NCBI RefSeq assembly: GCF_013466785.1
Contig: NZ_CP059163.1
Location: 3,968,001-4,032,000, forward strand
Source: Nocardioides marinisabuli
GTDB taxonomy: Bacteria > Actinomycetota > Actinomycetes > Propionibacteriales > Nocardioidaceae
DNA: 64,000 nucleotides
Direction: 5' to 3'
Under the pieces are notes generated by a model. That model was given only the letters and a program-made list of their open reading frames with translations. It did no database searches and was not told where the DNA came from. A program made the position numbers and the translations under genes. Below, piece by piece: positions 61,873 to 64,000 of the stretch; position 1 is the stretch's first letter, and each line of letters opens with the position of its first letter.

Positions 61873-63363
61873 TCAGTTGCCGCCGCCGGTGAGCTTCTCG
61901 CGCAGCGCCTGCAGCGCCTCGTCGGAAGCCAGCGAGCCGGAGCCGGTGTCGGCGGACTCGTCGCCCTCGACCTCGTCGTGGCCACCGCTGGAGTACGAGG
62001 TGGCCTCGCCGGCCTCGACCTCGGCCACCTTGGCCTCGGCCTGCTGCTTGACGTGGGCCTCCCAGCGAGCGTGCGCCTTGGCGTACTGCTCCTCCCAGAC
62101 ACCACGCTGCTCGTCGAAGCCCTCGAGCCACTCGCCGGTCTCGGGGTCGAAGCCCTCGGGGTAGACGTAGTTGCCCTGCTCGTCGTACGTGGCGGTCATG
62201 CCGTAGAGCGTCGGGTCGAACTCCTCGACGTCCGAGGCGGCAGCGGTCTCGTTGGCCTGCTTCAGCGACAGCGAGATGCGGCGACGCTCGAGGTCGATGT
62301 CGATGATCTTGACCATGACGTCGTCGTTGACCTGGACGACCTGCTCGGGGATCTCCACGTGGCGCTCGGCCAGCTCGGAGATGTGCACCAGGCCCTCGAT
62401 GCCCTCCTCGACGCGGACGAACGAGCCGAAGGGCACCAGCTTGGTGACCTTGCCGGGCACGATCTGACCGATCTGGTGGGTGCGGGCGAAGTGCTGCCAG
62501 GGGTCCTCCTGCGTCGCCTTGAGCGACAGCGAGACCCGCTCGCGGTCCATGTCGACGTCGAGGACCTCGACGGTGACCTCGTCGCCCACGGCCACGACCT
62601 CGGAGGGGTGGTCGATGTGCTTCCAGGACAGCTCCGAGACGTGCACGAGGCCGTCGACGCCACCGAGGTCCACGAAGGCACCGAAGTTGACGATCGAGGA
62701 CACGACACCCTTGCGGATCTGGCCCTTCTGCAGCTGGGTGAGGAAGCCGTGGCGGACCTCGGACTGGGTCTGCTCGAGCCAGGCACGGCGCGACAGGACC
62801 ACGTTGTTGCGGTTCTTGTCGAGCTCGATGATCTTGGCCTCGAGGGTCTGACCGACGTAGGGCTGCAGGTCGCGGACGCGACGCATCTCCACCAGCGAGG
62901 CGGGCAGGAAGCCGCGCAGGCCGATGTCGAGGATGAGGCCGCCCTTGACGACCTCGATGACGGTGCCCTCGACGACGCCGTCCTCCTCCTTGACCTGCTC
63001 GATGGTGCCCCAGGCGCGCTCGTACTGGGCGCGCTTCTTGGACAGGATCAGCCGGCCTTCCTTGTCCTCCTTCTGGAGGACGAGGGCCTCGACCTTGTCG
63101 CCGACGGCGACGACCTCGTTGGGGTCGACGTCGTGCTTGATCGACAGCTCGCGCGAGGGGATGACGCCCTCGGTCTTGTAGCCGATGTCGAGCAGGACCT
63201 CGTCGCGGTCCACCTTGACGATGGTGCCGTCGACGATGTCGCCGTCGTTGAAGTACTTGATGGTCGCGTCGATAGCCGCGAGGAAGTCCTCTTCCGACCC
63301 GATGTCGTTGATCGCGATCTGCGGCGCGTCGTAGTCAGGAAGAGTGGAGATGGTGCTCGTCAT
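61873..63363 (-). CDS. rpsA: 30S ribosomal protein S1
   Basis: The 496-residue actinobacterial S1 has four S1 OB-domains (about 40-105, 122-187, 208-277 and 295-363), each with a GxV...FGAF or similar pattern (VVSSIVNFGAFVDLGG, GKVTKLVPFGSFVRV). The C-terminal tail is acidic and Gly/Ser-rich, ending ALREKLTGGGN. S1 binds mRNA at the 30S platform, and its C-terminal tail in mycobacteria has been linked to pyrazinamide. The gap upstream is about 380 bp. Confidence 0.96.
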   Translation of the reverse strand: MTSTISTLPDYDAPQIAINDIGSEEDFLAAIDATIKYFNDGDIVDGTIVKVDRDEVLLDIGYKTEGVIPSRELSIKHDVDPNEVVAVGDKVEALVLQKEDKEGRLILSKKRAQYERAWGTIEQVKEEDGVVEGTVIEVVKGGLILDIGLRGFLPASLVEMRRVRDLQPYVGQTLEAKIIELDKNRNNVVLSRRAWLEQTQSEVRHGFLTQLQKGQIRKGVVSSIVNFGAFVDLGGVDGLVHVSELSWKHIDHPSEVVAVGDEVTVEVLDVDMDRERVSLSLKATQEDPWQHFARTHQIGQIVPGKVTKLVPFGSFVRVEEGIEGLVHISELAERHVEIPEQVVQVNDDVMVKIIDIDLERRRISLSLKQANETAAASDVEEFDPTLYGMTATYDEQGNYVYPEGFDPETGEWLEGFDEQRGVWEEQYAKAHARWEAHVKQQAEAKVAEVEAGEATSYSSGGHDEVEGDESADTGSGSLASDEALQALREKLTGGGN

Positions 63364-63741
63364 AAGGGAAGTGGAACCTTCACGTGGTCAGGAATCGTGC
63401 GGACGTGCGCCAGGAGTCCTCGTCCACCGCCGGACAGCGGTGAGCCCGGTCCGCTCCGTATGGGACACAGGCAGACTCCAGGCGCTGTAACAGACTACGC
63501 CGCGCGTCGTCCGAGCGTCCAACCAGGACGCGACCCCACTGGTCCAGACCACTAAGGAGTCGTCTGCATACCGACGGTACCCCTGGGTACGGTCCGGTCA
63601 CGACGAGGTCGCGCCGGTCCTCCACGAGACCGCCCGGCGCGCCCCCGGACGCCGCAGACGACCAGGGTCCGACCCCCATCCCCCCCACCGGTCCCCGCTC
63701 CTGCTGCGGCAGCCCCGCCACCTTCTCAGGAGACCCCCCCC
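63364..63741. other. Upstream region of rpsA and of a secreted-protein gene
   Basis: A 378-bp gap between divergent genes. On the minus strand TTGGAC (GTCCAA, 63517-63522) and TAGTCT (AGACTA, 63492-63497) could form the rpsA promoter, but the 19-bp spacer is long, so this is tentative. The resulting leader would be about 125 nt. A strand-symmetrical GGTACCCCTGGGTACG-like element near 63575-63592 was noted. Nothing else was recognised. Confidence 0.35.
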
Positions 63742-64000
63742 ATGACGTCCTCCCCCCGGACGCGGCTACGCCGTCCACTGACCCTCGGCGTCGGCCTGTC
63801 GACCGCCGCTCTCTACTCCCTGGTCGCGGTCCCCGCGGCCCAGGCCGACCCGCTGCCCGTCCCCGTGACCGCGACCTCCTCGGCCACGGGCGAGGTCGCC
63901 CACGTCACGGCGCTCTCGGTGCCGCTCGCCGGCGTCTCGGCCGTCGACGCCGGCGTCGCGCAGGTCACCGGCACGGTCAGCGCCAGCGCGCCCCGGGCCG
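63742..64000 (+). CDS. Secreted protein, N-terminal part
   Basis: Only the first 86 residues are visible before the window ends. The product has a Sec-type signal peptide: TRLRRPL basic segment, a hydrophobic core LGVGLSTAALYSLVAVP, and an AQA cleavage site after residue 35. The mature start is Ala/Val/Thr-rich (VTATSSATGEVAHVTALSV) as in repetitive extracellular proteins. AGGAG lies eight bases before the ATG. The function cannot be told from this part. Confidence 0.75.
   Translation, partial: MTSSPRTRLRRPLTLGVGLSTAALYSLVAVPAAQADPLPVPVTATSSATGEVAHVTALSVPLAGVSAVDAGVAQVTGTVSASAPRA

Overview
The window is very GC-rich chromosomal DNA (roughly 70% G+C by eye) from an actinobacterium, most likely a member of the Nocardioidaceae such as Nocardioides. 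The evidence is SepH, DUF4193, DUF3710, DUF3093, DUF3159, DUF5998 and DUF7455 proteins, a HrdB-type sigma factor with an Ala/Lys-rich N-terminus, an LprG/P55 pair, two DUF222-HNH (13E12-type) endonucleases and repeat arrays built on GTTGGTCGAGCAG. The genus is an inference. No rRNA, tRNA, CRISPR array, prophage or insertion sequence was recognised.

Layout. 0-5.3 kb: housekeeping block (DUF3159, OB-fold, DUF3710, dUTPase, DUF3093, DUF4235, DUF4193, inositol monophosphatase, ferrochelatase). 5.3-14.6 kb: MFS transporter, sugar-lactone oxidase, TRIC-like channel, septation protein SepH, two-domain fatty acyl-CoA reductase, a frameshifted sulfurtransferase, thymidine kinase, class I aldolase and an SRPBCC protein. 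14.7-16.9 kb: five tandem ~93-bp repeats, then a DUF222-HNH gene whose promoter contains a consensus LexA box. 16.9-23.3 kb: minus-strand cluster with GNAT, lipoprotein, phosphodiesterase, DUF5998, sulfotransferase and a large PatA-type acetyltransferase. 23.3-35.7 kb: topoisomerase IV A, LprG-like lipoprotein plus P55-like exporter, carbonic anhydrase, a frameshifted GH3 lipoprotein, topoisomerase IV B, DUF7455, principal sigma factor and a HhH-GPD repair protein. 35.8-36.9 kb: eight tandem ~140-bp palindromic units of the same repeat family. 37-52.4 kb: transporters, thiol peroxidase, universal stress protein, glutamate-cysteine ligase family, DUF4192, DNA polymerase IV, 5-oxoprolinase PxpABC, oligopeptidase B, a SigB-type sigma factor, a second GH3 lipoprotein and dephospho-CoA kinase. 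52.5-61.8 kb: a mixed, partly accessory segment (small unknown proteins, degenerate Nudix-like protein, GNAT, histidine phosphatase, second LexA-box DUF222-HNH gene, acyl-CoA ligase, SLC13 carrier, GlxA-type regulator) lying between coaE and rpsA, which are neighbours in mycobacteria. The window ends in rpsA and the start of a secreted protein.

Regulation visible in the sequence. A TANNNT-like -10 hexamer lies 6-8 nt upstream of about fifteen start codons, which implies widespread leaderless transcription. Both DUF222-HNH genes carry perfect 14-bp actinobacterial SOS boxes. Two exact GGGAAT-N18-GTT elements of the SigR/SigH class precede the DUF7455 gene and the sigB-like gene. Seven gene pairs are joined by GTGA stop/start overlaps.

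The strongest leads are the paired SOS-controlled HNH genes, the two related repeat arrays (full palindromes in one, half-palindromes in the other), and two genes broken by single-base frameshifts that may be assembly errors.
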